From Halorubrum cibi (GTDB taxonomy: Archaea > Halobacteriota > Halobacteria > Halobacteriales > Haloferacaceae): DNA of 64,000 bases. A model generated the notes under the pieces. It made no database searches and had not been told where the DNA came from. It saw only the letters and a program-made list of their open reading frames with translations. The stretch covers positions 62,001-126,000 of the forward strand of contig NZ_FXTD01000004.1 of assembly GCF_900182635.1 (NCBI RefSeq). The letters run 5' to 3'. The position numbers and the translations under genes were made by a program. This document shows, piece by piece, positions 28,213 through 37,270 of the stretch; position 1 is the stretch's first letter, and each line of letters begins with the position of its first letter.

Positions 28213-29931
28213 CTATCCAGTGGCCGAACAGTCTCGCTCGATCACGATCTGTCGGCCGGGATCGTCGTACTCGCCGTCGATCGGACTCCGCTGGTACACC
28301 TCGTAGACGGTCACCCGATCGACGGGCGCGTCGTGGACCTCCTGGGCTCGTTCACAGACCCAGTCGGCGTAGCCCTCCGCGATGGCGCCATCGGGTCCAG
28401 AGCTGTCGACGGCCGACATGAACTTCCGGTGTCGGAAGTTCGGGTACTCGGCCGCGGGATCCGGCGGCCGGTCGAACGTCAACTCTCCGCCGCCGAACGC
28501 GTTCGACATCGATCCGTTCTCGAAGTACGCCCGCGAGGGGTACCAGCTGTACGACTCCGTCGGATCGGGCGCGTACAGTCCCCACTTCTGTTGATCGAGG
28601 TGCTCGTAGTCGATCTCGTCGGGCACGTCGTGGCCGCTGACGCTGCTCGCGCTGAACACGAGGATCCACACCAGGACGCAAAAGCCCAGCACGGTCAAAA
28701 GCGACTTGCCGTACGCGATCGCGTAGTCGGAGGCCTCCCCGTACCATCCCTCCCGGTCCGGATCGAGGACCCGCCGCTCGATCGGCGGTCGTCCGAGCGG
28801 GCCGAGCGCCGCTTCCACCGCCGAGGACGACGGCAGCCGATCGCTCCACTCCGCCGGCACCCGCCGAGCCAACGTGTCCCAGAAGACGCCGGGAAGGAAC
28901 GGCAGCATGGCCGCCATCAACAGAAGCGGGAACAGCCCGACCGCCATCGTCAACAGCATGCCGACGAACGCGCTCGTGTACGTGAACGCGGCGAGCATCC
29001 GGACGCGTCCGACGGTTCCCAGAAGGAACAGCGCGGACCCCGAAAGCAGCACCACCCAGCCGTAGTTGAGAAGCGTCAGGAGCGCCGGGAACTCGACGAC
29101 GAACTTGCCGAGGGTGGTCGTCATCACCTCGTTGTGCAAAGCGATCGCGAGACCGTCGCCGGCGTACCACTCCTCGCCGGCGTGTTTCAGGATCGCGTTC
29201 GCCGTGAACACCACGACCGGCTGGACGAGCAACGCCGCGGTCCCGAAGCTCGCGACCGCCTTCCGGGCCGACCCGCGCCGGAGCGCGTCGATCGACCAGC
29301 GCTCGCCGAGCGGCGTCACGAGCGCGACGGCCAGCAGGACCCGGAACAGTCGGTCGCCGCCGTTGAGGACGGCGGGGTTCCGCGCCTGAAGCGAGAACAG
29401 GAGCAACAGCGAGACGAAGCCGACCAGCCGCGTTCGGTAGCCGAGGAGGAACGCGACGGCGAACGCCCCGGCGACGGCGAAAAGCAGCCCCTGGAACCAG
29501 AGGTCGCCCGAGAGCGCGTGAAGCGACACGCCGGTGTACTGGCCGTAGGTGGCCTCGTAGGCGGCCACCGGATAGGCGCCCGCGTCGGTGTAGAACAGCG
29601 CGAGGTCCTGCGAGCGGTGGAGCAGATCGAGCAGGATGACGAGGGCGAGCGCGATCCGGACGGCGGCGAGCGACCGGGTGTCGACCTCGAATCGCTTTCG
29701 AACCCGGTCGCGGACCGGCGACAGACGGTTCCACGCCCCCGCGAGTCCGCTTTCGCCGACGGAGGTCTCGTCGCCGTCGGGATCGACGGGGCCGTCGCCG
29801 TCGGGATCGACGGGGCCGTCGGCAGTCAGTTCGGTCTCGTCATCGCCGATGTCGGGCACTCCGGACTCATCGTCGCGGTCGTCGTGGTCATCGTCGGCAT
29901 CGTCGCCGGGTCTTGAATCTCGTGACGGCAT
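28213..29931 (-). CDS. HTTM-domain membrane protein with acidic N-terminus
   Basis: 572 residues. The first ~60 residues are Asp-rich and include a tandem VDPDGDGPVDPDGD duplication. The HTTM domain (about 70-400) has around eight membrane helices with RIALALVILLDLLHR, YPVAAYEATYG, GDRLFRVLLAVALVTPLG and WYAGDGLAIALHNEV. HTTM is the membrane half of vitamin-K gamma-carboxylase. The last ~140 residues form a soluble extracytoplasmic-looking tail with further charged and aromatic patches. Haloarchaeal HTTM proteins are common but their function is unknown; no signal peptide is seen. Confidence 0.82.
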   Translation of the reverse strand: MPSRDSRPGDDADDDHDDRDDESGVPDIGDDETELTADGPVDPDGDGPVDPDGDETSVGESGLAGAWNRLSPVRDRVRKRFEVDTRSLAAVRIALALVILLDLLHRSQDLALFYTDAGAYPVAAYEATYGQYTGVSLHALSGDLWFQGLLFAVAGAFAVAFLLGYRTRLVGFVSLLLLFSLQARNPAVLNGGDRLFRVLLAVALVTPLGERWSIDALRRGSARKAVASFGTAALLVQPVVVFTANAILKHAGEEWYAGDGLAIALHNEVMTTTLGKFVVEFPALLTLLNYGWVVLLSGSALFLLGTVGRVRMLAAFTYTSAFVGMLLTMAVGLFPLLLMAAMLPFLPGVFWDTLARRVPAEWSDRLPSSSAVEAALGPLGRPPIERRVLDPDREGWYGEASDYAIAYGKSLLTVLGFCVLVWILVFSASSVSGHDVPDEIDYEHLDQQKWGLYAPDPTESYSWYPSRAYFENGSMSNAFGGGELTFDRPPDPAAEYPNFRHRKFMSAVDSSGPDGAIAEGYADWVCERAQEVHDAPVDRVTVYEVYQRSPIDGEYDDPGRQIVIERDCSATG

Positions 29932-30112
29932 TCGATGTGCGGTGGCGGACCGGTCGGAACGCTCGCCGCCGGTCCGTCCGACTGGCTGGAGTGTGGCGCA
30001 GACGGTATGTATATTTGTTGGGACCGAGGTCGCGTCGCTCCCGACGCCTCCGGCGATCCGCCCACCTCGCCGCGTCCGAACCCTTTTTCACCGGTCTTCG
30101 CTATCCGTTGGC

Positions 30113-31576
30113 ATGGAACTAGATACGGTGACCGACGCGGTCGAGGATCGGCGCGAGGAGCTCACGGCCCTCGCCCGCGACGTCTGGGAACACCCGCAGA
30201 CGGCCTTCGAGGAGACGTACGCGGCCGACCGGCTGATCGGCGTCCTCGCGGAGCGCGGCTTCGACGTCGAGATCGGCGTCGGCGACGTCGAGACCGCCTT
30301 CGTCGCCCGCTACGGCGAGGAGGATCCGGTCGTCGGCACGATGGGCGAGTTCGACGCGCTCCCCGGTCTCTCACAGCGCGTGAGCGCGACGAAGGAGCCG
30401 ATCGAGGCGGGCGGGAACGGGCACGGCTGCGGCCACAACCTCTTCGGGGTCGGGTCGCTCGGGGCCGCGCTCGCGATCGCGGACGCCATCGACGAGGGCC
30501 TCGAGGGGTCGATCGTCTACGTCGGGACGCCCGCAGAGGAGGCCGGCGCCGGGAAGGTGTACATGGCTCGCGCGGGCGCGTTCGACGACATCGACGCGGT
30601 CGTCTCCTGGCATCCGGGCTGGTACAACGCGCCCACGAAGGGGTCGTGTCTGGCGGTCGACGGCTTCGAGGTGACCGTCCACGGCGAGTCCTCCCACGCC
30701 GCCGCCTCGCCCGAGGCCGGGCGGAGCGCGCTCGACGGGCTCCAACTCCTCAACACCGCCGTCGAGTACATGCGCGAGCACGTCCCCGACCCGGTTCGGC
30801 TCCACTACGTCATCACCGAGGGCGGCGACGCGGCCAACGTCGTCCCGCCGGAGGCGACGGGCGAGTACCTCGTGCGCGCGCCGAGCCGCGACCTCGTCGA
30901 CGAGGTCTCCGCGTGGTTCCGCAGGGCGGCCGAGGGCGCGGCGCTGATGGGGGACGTCGACGTCGAGGTCACCAAGATCAGCGGGATCTACGGCGTCCGA
31001 CCGAACGAGACGCTCGGCGACGCCATCCGCGAGACGATGGGCGACCTCGGCTCGTTCTCGGTCGACGACCCGCTCGCCGCCGACCTCCGCGAGTCGCTCG
31101 GCGACGTGTCGGGACAGCTCGCGGAACTGGAGCCCGAACACCGCGACCGCGCTCGCGACTCGGCGTACTTCGCCGAGCCGATCGACGCGCTCGACGCCGG
31201 CGAGGTCGGGTCGTACTCCACCGACTCCGGCGACGTGAGCCAGATCGTCCCGCTCGGACGGATGACGACGGCGACGTGGCCCGTCGGAACGCCGCCGCAC
31301 TCCTGGCAGGCGGTGGCCGCCAGCGGCTCCACCGGAACGGAGGGAATGCTGTACGCCTCGAAGGCGATCGGCGGGACGCTCCTCCGGTTGCTCACCGACG
31401 AGGACCTCCGCGCCGAGGTCGTCGCCGAGTTCGAGGAGCGCGGCGGCGCGGACGGGTACGAGTCGGCGATGCCCGAGGACGCCGACCCCTACGAACTGCT
31501 CGGCGTCGAACGCCCCGAGTTCGAACCCACCGTCGAGACCGAATCGGAGGCTGCCGGAACCGTCGCGGACGACTGA
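30113..31576 (+). CDS. M20-family amidohydrolase (AbgB-like)
   Basis: 487 residues. N-terminal helix DRREELTALARDVWEHPQTAFEE, metal-site motifs GTMGEFDALPGLS, GNGHGCGHNLFG and GTPAEEAGAGKVYM, then HGESSHAAASPEAGRSALD, typical of the lid domain, and a C-terminal DVSQIVPLGRMTTATWP. It resembles p-aminobenzoyl-glutamate hydrolase subunit B, which cleaves N-acyl amino acids such as folate breakdown products. The acyl donor here is unknown. A cctttttcacc element at 30081-30090 sits 27 nt before the ATG. Confidence 0.88.
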   Translation: MELDTVTDAVEDRREELTALARDVWEHPQTAFEETYAADRLIGVLAERGFDVEIGVGDVETAFVARYGEEDPVVGTMGEFDALPGLSQRVSATKEPIEAGGNGHGCGHNLFGVGSLGAALAIADAIDEGLEGSIVYVGTPAEEAGAGKVYMARAGAFDDIDAVVSWHPGWYNAPTKGSCLAVDGFEVTVHGESSHAAASPEAGRSALDGLQLLNTAVEYMREHVPDPVRLHYVITEGGDAANVVPPEATGEYLVRAPSRDLVDEVSAWFRRAAEGAALMGDVDVEVTKISGIYGVRPNETLGDAIRETMGDLGSFSVDDPLAADLRESLGDVSGQLAELEPEHRDRARDSAYFAEPIDALDAGEVGSYSTDSGDVSQIVPLGRMTTATWPVGTPPHSWQAVAASGSTGTEGMLYASKAIGGTLLRLLTDEDLRAEVVAEFEERGGADGYESAMPEDADPYELLGVERPEFEPTVETESEAAGTVADD

Positions 31577-31801
31577 ACGACGCCTTCGGTCGGAACGATA
31601 CCTTCGGTCGAACGACGCCGCCAGACACCGTCCGACCGCTGACGAGAATCGACGGGTCGGTCGATCAGCGAGTCGAGACCCGACCGTACGGTCACGGATC
31701 GACGAGAACACGTCCGATCCTGAAAACATTCGTCGATCAGAAGTCGTGGTAACTGTACACTCGCAAGTCTTATCCCGTCGACGGGCGTTCGTTTAGACGC
31801 A
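31577..31801. other. 225-bp intergenic region before cspA
   Basis: No gene is seen. The left part has a short imperfect duplication (ccttcggtcg at about 31591 and 31611). The right part has a TCTTATCC element at 31768-31775 that probably starts the cspA transcript with a short leader. Confidence 0.5.
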
Positions 31802-31996
31802 ATGGCGACAGGAAAGGTTGATTTCTTCAACGACACTGGCGGCTACGGTTTCATTTCGACTGAGGACGAGGACGACGACGTGTTCTTCCACATGGAAGAC
31901 GTTGGCGGTCCGGACCTCGAGGAGGGTCAGGAGCTCGAGTTCGACATCGAGTCCTCCCCCAAGGGTCCCCGCGCGACTAACGTCGTTCGGCAGTAA
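31802..31996 (+). CDS. cspA: Cold-shock protein
   Basis: 64 residues, one OB-fold cold-shock domain: ATGKVDFFNDTGGYGFI carries RNP1-like GYGFI, DVFFHMEDV carries RNP2-like VFFH. The acidic composition is typical of haloarchaeal Csp proteins. It should bind single-stranded RNA/DNA and act as an RNA chaperone. Confidence 0.96.
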   Translation: MATGKVDFFNDTGGYGFISTEDEDDDVFFHMEDVGGPDLEEGQELEFDIESSPKGPRATNVVRQ

Positions 31997-32151
31997 ACCG
32001 GATACCGAGGCGGGTCGTCCGGCTGACGCCGAACACGGCTCCGACACGCGAAAACGAGTTTCTTTCCCGCGGTGCGGACTCACGTCCGTCGCGGGCTGTT
32101 ATCGACCGCGTAGCGACGGCGACGAGCGGTCCCGTCGCCGCTTAGACCTCG

Positions 32152-32466
32152 TCACACGTGTTGGCCCCAGAGCCCCCGGCCCTTCGTCACCTCCACGTCG
32201 CCCTCGACGCGGATCTGACACGCGAGCCGAACGTCGTGGCTGGGGTGGTGTGGCGGGAGCCACAGTCGAGCCTTCTCCTTGCGGCCCGGCTCGCTGACCT
32301 CGCCGTCGACTTGAACCGCGCAGGTCCCACACGACCCGGTTCCACGGCAGTTGAACTGCTTTGACCTGCCGTTGTACACCGACAGTCCGGCCTCCTTCAA
32401 CACGTCGCGCAACACGGCGCCCTCCTCGCACTCGATCTCCTCTCCCTGGTAGTACACGGTCGGCAT
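32152..32466 (-). CDS. Plant-type 2Fe-2S ferredoxin
   Basis: 104 residues. The cluster motif is CRGTGSCGTC plus a downstream ACQIRV cysteine, the C-x5-C-x2-C...C arrangement of [2Fe-2S] ferredoxins. The start MPTVYYQGEEIECEEGAVLRD is the usual beta-strand pair. It carries electrons in the cytoplasm; a partner is not obvious from the neighbours. A longer in-frame reading starting at 32592 includes spacer and is rejected. Confidence 0.9.
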   Translation of the reverse strand: MPTVYYQGEEIECEEGAVLRDVLKEAGLSVYNGRSKQFNCRGTGSCGTCAVQVDGEVSEPGRKEKARLWLPPHHPSHDVRLACQIRVEGDVEVTKGRGLWGQHV

Positions 32467-32606
32467 GACGTATGGTACCGTACGTGTCGAGGCCTCAAAG
32501 GTGCTGGTGTGTCTCGAATCGTACCGACGGTCGTCTCGAATCGGTGTGTGCCGGGCGTCGGACGCCGACGGGGCGTTTTTTACCCTCGGCACCGCAGGGT
32601 GGTGTA

Positions 32607-33764
32607 ATGGGAATCAGGTGTCTGCTCGGGCACGACTTCTCGGAGCCCGAAATAGAGCGCGAGCGCGAGGAGGACGGCGAGGAAGTCGTCACGACCGTCA
32701 GGGAGGTGAAGACCTGCGCTCGCTGCGGCGAGACGCAGGTCGTCAGCGAGAACACCGAGGTCACGACCATGGAACAGCTCACCGACCAGGCGACGACCGG
32801 CAACGCCTCGCCGAGCGAACCGACCGATACGGGGGGTTCGGCGACGACGTCCGACGACCGCGGGACACCCACGCCGCCGCCGTCCGACTCCGGCGGTGCG
32901 GACCGGAGCCCCGACATCGACTACGGCGGTGCGGGCGTCGACGTCGCGGACCCCGACGGCGACGACGCGGAGATACTCGACGCCGACCCCGACGGTCACT
33001 CGACCGCTGACGGCAACGCCACCGGCGACGACGACGCGGTCGAGGCACCGGACGTCGAAGGCGGTACGGTGACCGACGCCGAAGGCGGCGCGGTGGCGGA
33101 CGACGAGGGGGCGGAACTGATCGACGAGGGACCGGATGACGGCGTGGTCGACGACTCGACCGCGTCCGGGGCCGCCGATGAGGGACGGGCCGACGACGGT
33201 CCGGCGAGCGGTGACGCCGACGTCAACGCCGACGCCGCCGACGACGGCGTGATCCTCGAGGAGGACGACGCGGATACCGCGGACGATCGGGATCGCGGTG
33301 AGTGGCCGGAGATGGAGGAGGAAGACGACGGTTCGACGTTCGAGGCCTCTCCTTGGCCCGAACAGCGGGGTGACGACGAAGGGTTCGACGCCGAGATCGG
33401 CGATGACGGCGACAGCGGCGTCGAATTCGGTGGCCTCACGCCCGAAACCGCCGAATCGACGGCGGAGTCCGCGAACGCGGAGTACGTCGAACCCGTCGAC
33501 GGTCCGTCGACGGACTCCGCCGCCGGAGGGGCCGCCGTCGACGACTCCGATGCGGCCGCTCCCGACGCGTGGAAGGACGGCCCCGGTTCGGGGATCACCC
33601 GCGAGGACGCCCCCGAGTTCGAGACCATGGATTCGGGAGGGACTCCGACCGAGTACTACTGCCCCGAGTGCGGGATGACGGTCGAATCGACCGGGAGTTC
33701 GATGCGTGCTGGCGACATCTGTCCGGAGTGTAAACGCGGCTACGTCGCGGAGCGGTCGCGGTAG
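32607..33764 (+). CDS. Zinc-ribbon protein with long acidic, disordered centre (DUF7093-like)
   Basis: 385 residues. Residues 1-50 contain a zinc knuckle (TCARCGETQVVSENTEV); the beginning MGIRCLLGHDFSEPEIERERE recurs in haloarchaeal proteins of this type. The middle ~280 residues are Asp/Ala/Gly-rich and probably disordered. The C-terminal 35 residues form another four-cysteine ribbon (YYCPECGM ... ICPECKRGYV). Two ribbons joined by a flexible acidic linker suggest a scaffold or nucleic-acid-associated adaptor. The start at 32607 is chosen over an upstream ATG because family homology starts there. Confidence 0.75.
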   Translation: MGIRCLLGHDFSEPEIEREREEDGEEVVTTVREVKTCARCGETQVVSENTEVTTMEQLTDQATTGNASPSEPTDTGGSATTSDDRGTPTPPPSDSGGADRSPDIDYGGAGVDVADPDGDDAEILDADPDGHSTADGNATGDDDAVEAPDVEGGTVTDAEGGAVADDEGAELIDEGPDDGVVDDSTASGAADEGRADDGPASGDADVNADAADDGVILEEDDADTADDRDRGEWPEMEEEDDGSTFEASPWPEQRGDDEGFDAEIGDDGDSGVEFGGLTPETAESTAESANAEYVEPVDGPSTDSAAGGAAVDDSDAAAPDAWKDGPGSGITREDAPEFETMDSGGTPTEYYCPECGMTVESTGSSMRAGDICPECKRGYVAERSR

Positions 33765-33784
33765 TCGAGTCGACCCCTGCTCCG

Positions 33785-33789
33785 TTTTT
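33785..33789 (+). terminator. T-run after the zinc-ribbon gene
   Basis: TTTTT lies 21 nt after the stop codon and is a plausible terminator. It is followed by the promoter of the DUF5611 gene. Confidence 0.35.
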
Positions 33790-33888
33790 CTCGTCCCCTT
33801 CGTCGGCGGTTCGAGCCTTGAACCCTCCGTTTGAAGCCGATTCTCCGTGACGAAACTGGTTTACGCGACCCTGTCGAACGGTCGCAGC

Positions 33889-34272
33889 ATGAAGCAGTAC
33901 AAGATGCGCCGCGGCGAGCATCTCGACGAGCGCATGCCGGATCTCGAAGCCTCCATCGAGGAGTACTTCGGTGAAGTCACCGGAACCGAGGAGTACGACG
34001 GCCACGAACTGTACGTGGTCGAAGACCCCGACAATCCCGTCTTCGAGCGGATCGTCGCCGGCGCGGCCGAGTACAGCGGCAAGAAGGACAAGCTCGCGGT
34101 CCACTTCGAGGAGCGTCCGGCCGAGGACGTCATCGCCGAAGGAAACGCGGACGCCGCCGCCGACGCGGTCGACGCGAAGAACTCCTTCCTGCTCGAGGCC
34201 ACCGGTCGCGACGCCAAGTCCCGACGCGACTCGCTGAAACGCGAGGTCGAGGACGACGCCCCCGACTACTGA
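33889..34272 (+). CDS. DUF5611-like conserved archaeal protein
   Basis: 127 residues, MKQYKMRRGEHLDERMPDL at the start and a compact alpha/beta body with EEYFGEVTGTEEYDGHELYV, continuing in an acidic-helical C-terminus. It matches the conserved haloarchaeal DUF5611 group, which has no experimentally known role. A gtttacg element is centred 26 nt before the ATG at 33889. An ATG at 33847 is in frame but lies upstream of that element. Confidence 0.75.
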   Translation: MKQYKMRRGEHLDERMPDLEASIEEYFGEVTGTEEYDGHELYVVEDPDNPVFERIVAGAAEYSGKKDKLAVHFEERPAEDVIAEGNADAAADAVDAKNSFLLEATGRDAKSRRDSLKREVEDDAPDY

Positions 34273-34476
34273 CGCGACCGACCGCCGCCTCCTCTTCTCG
34301 TTCACGCCGTCGATCGTCCGTCCTCCAGCGACGCGGCCGCCGCGGTGCGTCTTCCCGCCCGGATCGATTTCTCTCGCCCTCGAAGCCGCTCGCGCTCGCT
34401 CCACACATCATGAACATTAATTCGATACTGAGTTAAAAATCAGCAGTTTTAAACACTCCGGGTGCGAACGGGAGGT
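34273..34476. promoter_or_regulatory. 204-bp intergenic region; AT-rich promoter of the UspA gene
   Basis: From about 34407 the DNA becomes markedly AT-rich (attaattcgata, gttaaaaatc) and ends with cagttttaaac at 34444-34454, whose centre is about 27 nt before the UspA ATG. A GGAGGT sits directly in front of the ATG at 34471-34476, but a leaderless transcript would exclude it. The earlier part contains no gene. Confidence 0.5.
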
Positions 34477-34959
34477 ATGAGCATCGAGACGATACTGTTA
34501 GCGGTCGGAACCGAGGACGAGAAGCGAACCGAGCGGCTCGCCGCGGAGGCGGCGAGCGTCGCGAAGCCCACCGGGGCCACGGTCGTCCTCGCGCACGTGT
34601 TCGACGACGACGAGTTCGCCGAGGTCCGGTCGAACCTCGGCGTCGACGTCGAGAGCGAGGAATCGACTCCGGACGCGGTCGCGAAGCGTCACACCACCAC
34701 GAGAGCCATCTCGAAGGCGCTCTCGGAGGCGGGCGTGGACCACACGGTCCGCGGTGCGGTCGGCGACCACGCCGACGAGATCGTCGCGCTGGCCGAGGGG
34801 ACCGACGCCGACCGCGTCGTCGTCGGCGGTCGACACCGTTCGCCGACCGGCAAGGCGGTCTTCGGCAGCGTCGCACAGGAAGTGATCCTCTCCGCGCCGT
34901 GCCCCGCGACGTTCGTGCGCGAGGAGCCGGTGGAGTCGACGCGACGCGTCGCGCCCTGA
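34477..34959 (+). CDS. Universal stress protein (UspA family)
   Basis: 160 residues with the Usp alpha/beta fold: ETILLAVGTEDEK at the start, AKPTGATVVLAHVFDDDEF, and the ATP-binding tail VVVGGRHRSPTGKAVFGSVAQEVIL (G-x2-x9-G-S). Haloarchaea carry many such proteins, often regulated by stress or anoxia. The AT-rich upstream region may allow strong or regulated transcription. No partner gene is adjacent. Confidence 0.9.
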   Translation: MSIETILLAVGTEDEKRTERLAAEAASVAKPTGATVVLAHVFDDDEFAEVRSNLGVDVESEESTPDAVAKRHTTTRAISKALSEAGVDHTVRGAVGDHADEIVALAEGTDADRVVVGGRHRSPTGKAVFGSVAQEVILSAPCPATFVREEPVESTRRVAP

Positions 34960-35070
34960 TATCGGTCTCAGTACTCCCCTTTTCACCTCTCGCGACGCGG
35001 AGCGTCCGCGAGCGACACGACACCGACGGAACCGTCCCGATTAAGTGGTAACGGAGACCTCTTTCCGCCG

Positions 35071-36051
35071 ATGGCTTACTACGTGGGCGTCGACCTCGGC
35101 GCGACGAACGTCCGCGCGGTCGTCGGCGACGAGACGGCGACCGTGCTCGGATCCGACGCGCGCGGGACCCCCCGCGGTCCGACCGGCATCGCCGTCACCG
35201 AGGCGGTGTTGAGCGTCGTCCGAAACGCGTGCGCGGAGGCGGACATCGACCCGAGCGAGGCCGTCGCCGCCGGGATCGGCTCCATCGGGCCGCTCGACCT
35301 CGCGGCCGGGGTCGTGTTGAACCCGGCGAACCTCCCGGACACCGTCGAGCGGATCCCGCTCGTCGGTCCGGTCTCGCGGCTGCTCGACACCGAGGAGGTC
35401 CACCTCCACAACGACACCAACGCGGGCGTGATCGGCGAGCGGTTCCACTCCGAGCGCAACCCCGACGACATGGTGTATCTCACCGTCTCCTCGGGGATCG
35501 GCGCGGGCGTGGCCGTCGACGGAAACGTCCTCTCCGGGTGGGACGGCAACGCGGGCGAAGTCGGGCACATGACCGTCGATCCGCACGGGTTCATGACCTG
35601 CGGGTGCGGCCTCGACGGCCACTGGGAGGGGTACTGCTCGGGCAACAACATCCCGAAGTACGCCCGCGAGCTCCACGAGGAGGATCCCATCGAGACCGCC
35701 CTCCCGATCGAGGACCCCGACTTCTCCGCGATCGACGTCTTCGAGGCCGCCGGAGAGGACACCTTCGCCGACCACGTGATAGACCAGCTCGCCCACTGGA
35801 ACGCGATGGGGATCGCGAACGTGATCCACGCGTACGCGCCCCTCGTCGTCAGCGTCGGCGGCGCGGTCGCGCTCAACAACCCCGATCGCGTCCTCGACCC
35901 GGTCCGCGAGAAGCTCGCGGACATGGTGTTCATCAACGTCCCCGAGATCCGGCTCACCGAACTCGGCGACGACGTCGTCGTCAAGGGCGCGCTCGCGAGC
36001 GCGCTCACCGGCGGTACCGGCGACCGCTCACGGGTCGACTCGCCGCCGTAG
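35071..36051 (+). CDS. ROK-family sugar kinase (glucokinase-like)
   Basis: 326 residues. Phosphate-1 motif YVGVDLGATNVRAVV at the N-terminus, catalytic HNDTNAGVIGERF with the DTNA aspartate, the ROK zinc region GHMTVDPHGFMTCGCGLDGHWEGY, then VVSVGGAVALNN. In classical ROK kinases the zinc motif is CxCGxxGCxE; here the third cysteine is His, as in several archaeal relatives. Likely an ATP-dependent hexokinase/glucokinase, substrate inferred. A ttaagtg element is 26-28 nt upstream. Confidence 0.87.
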   Translation: MAYYVGVDLGATNVRAVVGDETATVLGSDARGTPRGPTGIAVTEAVLSVVRNACAEADIDPSEAVAAGIGSIGPLDLAAGVVLNPANLPDTVERIPLVGPVSRLLDTEEVHLHNDTNAGVIGERFHSERNPDDMVYLTVSSGIGAGVAVDGNVLSGWDGNAGEVGHMTVDPHGFMTCGCGLDGHWEGYCSGNNIPKYARELHEEDPIETALPIEDPDFSAIDVFEAAGEDTFADHVIDQLAHWNAMGIANVIHAYAPLVVSVGGAVALNNPDRVLDPVREKLADMVFINVPEIRLTELGDDVVVKGALASALTGGTGDRSRVDSPP

Positions 36052-36080
36052 TCGGACCGCCACCGTAGTCAACCGGTCGG

Positions 36081-37118
36081 CTACTCCTCGAACTCGTCGC
36101 GCTCGGGAGTCGCCTCCGGACCGCGTCCGTCGCCCGTCGCACCGCTCGTCCTCTCATCGCGCGTCTCGAGGTACACGTCCCGATACCGCCATATCTTCCG
36201 GAGGAGGACGTAGCCGAACGCGCCCTGGAAGACGACGACGAACCCGAACAGCGCGAGGACCTGCGGGAGGCCGAACAGCCCCGAGGCGATCGCCGTCACC
36301 GGCCCCACGAGCGTGTTGTACAGCGCGTGGATCGTCGCCGCGATCACGAGCCCCTTGATCACTATCGGTCCGCGGTTCTCGGGGTTGAACTTCGCGAGCC
36401 CGAGGTAGTACCCCGCGAACGCCGAGTAGACGACGTGGCCGGGACCGGCGAGCGCGCGCAACGCGGCGATCCCGTCTCCGGCCCCGAGCGCCGCGAGGCC
36501 GAGCGAGAGCTCCGTGATGTCGACCGTTCGCGCGATGTACAGCAGGTTCTCGATCACGGCGAAGCCGAGTCCGGCGATCGCGCCGTACACCGCGCCGTCG
36601 ATCACGGCGTCGAACCGCTCGTCGGTGTACGCGTACAGCCGCACCGCGAGCAGCTTCACCGTCTCCTCTATCGGACCGACGATGACGAAGAAGAAGAGGA
36701 CGGTCCCGAGGAAACCGAGCGGTTCGAAGAGCGGGCGGGCCGCGCCGTTGAGGACCGCCGCGAACGTCGCGGTCAGTACGGACAGAAGGAACGTCGCGAC
36801 CAGAAGCGAGAGGGGCTCGCCGGTCGTGACGTCTGAGACGTACACGTACGCTGCGAGGCCGAACGCGGGGACTGCGGACAGCGCGAGAAGCGCCGCCATC
36901 GTCAGGTCGAAGAGGAGTCCCGCACCGAAGGAGGCGAAGATGCTGAGGAGGATGATCCCGGCCAGGAGTACGACGAGCGCCTTCGCAGAGCGGGTGAGAA
37001 GCCAGTACAGCGCGACCGAGAGCCCGTCGAGGGAGGTCCGCTCCTCCCACGTGGCGACGTCGTAGAGGTCGCGGTCCTCGTCGTCGCCCCGCTCCACGGG
37101 ATCCGACCGTGAGTCCAT
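36081..37118 (-). CDS. PrsW-family intramembrane metalloprotease
   Basis: 345 residues with about nine membrane helices. The family motifs are present: GPIEETVKLLAVRL (E-E-x-x-K), IAGLGFAVIENLLYI (E-N), GPGHVVYSAFAGYYLG (H-x6-G) and AATIHALYN. PrsW in Bacillus starts cleavage of anti-sigma factor RsiW; archaeal members have unknown targets. N- and C-termini are charged and cytosolic. A cttaagtc element is 27 nt upstream of the ATG at 37118. It diverges from the FAU-1 gene. Confidence 0.87.
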   Translation of the reverse strand: MDSRSDPVERGDDEDRDLYDVATWEERTSLDGLSVALYWLLTRSAKALVVLLAGIILLSIFASFGAGLLFDLTMAALLALSAVPAFGLAAYVYVSDVTTGEPLSLLVATFLLSVLTATFAAVLNGAARPLFEPLGFLGTVLFFFVIVGPIEETVKLLAVRLYAYTDERFDAVIDGAVYGAIAGLGFAVIENLLYIARTVDITELSLGLAALGAGDGIAALRALAGPGHVVYSAFAGYYLGLAKFNPENRGPIVIKGLVIAATIHALYNTLVGPVTAIASGLFGLPQVLALFGFVVVFQGAFGYVLLRKIWRYRDVYLETRDERTSGATGDGRGPEATPERDEFEE

Positions 37119-37270
37119 GCGGGCGGATTGGCCCCGTTCCGACTTAAGCGGTCGCCGTGGCGGTCAGTGTTGTCGCGACGACGGGTTCCGTCGTTCGCGC
37201 TCGCGTCGCCGCGGTCGTCCGACTCGCCGAACACCGGAGGTTCAAGCGATCGCGGCCGAAACGCTTCGGC

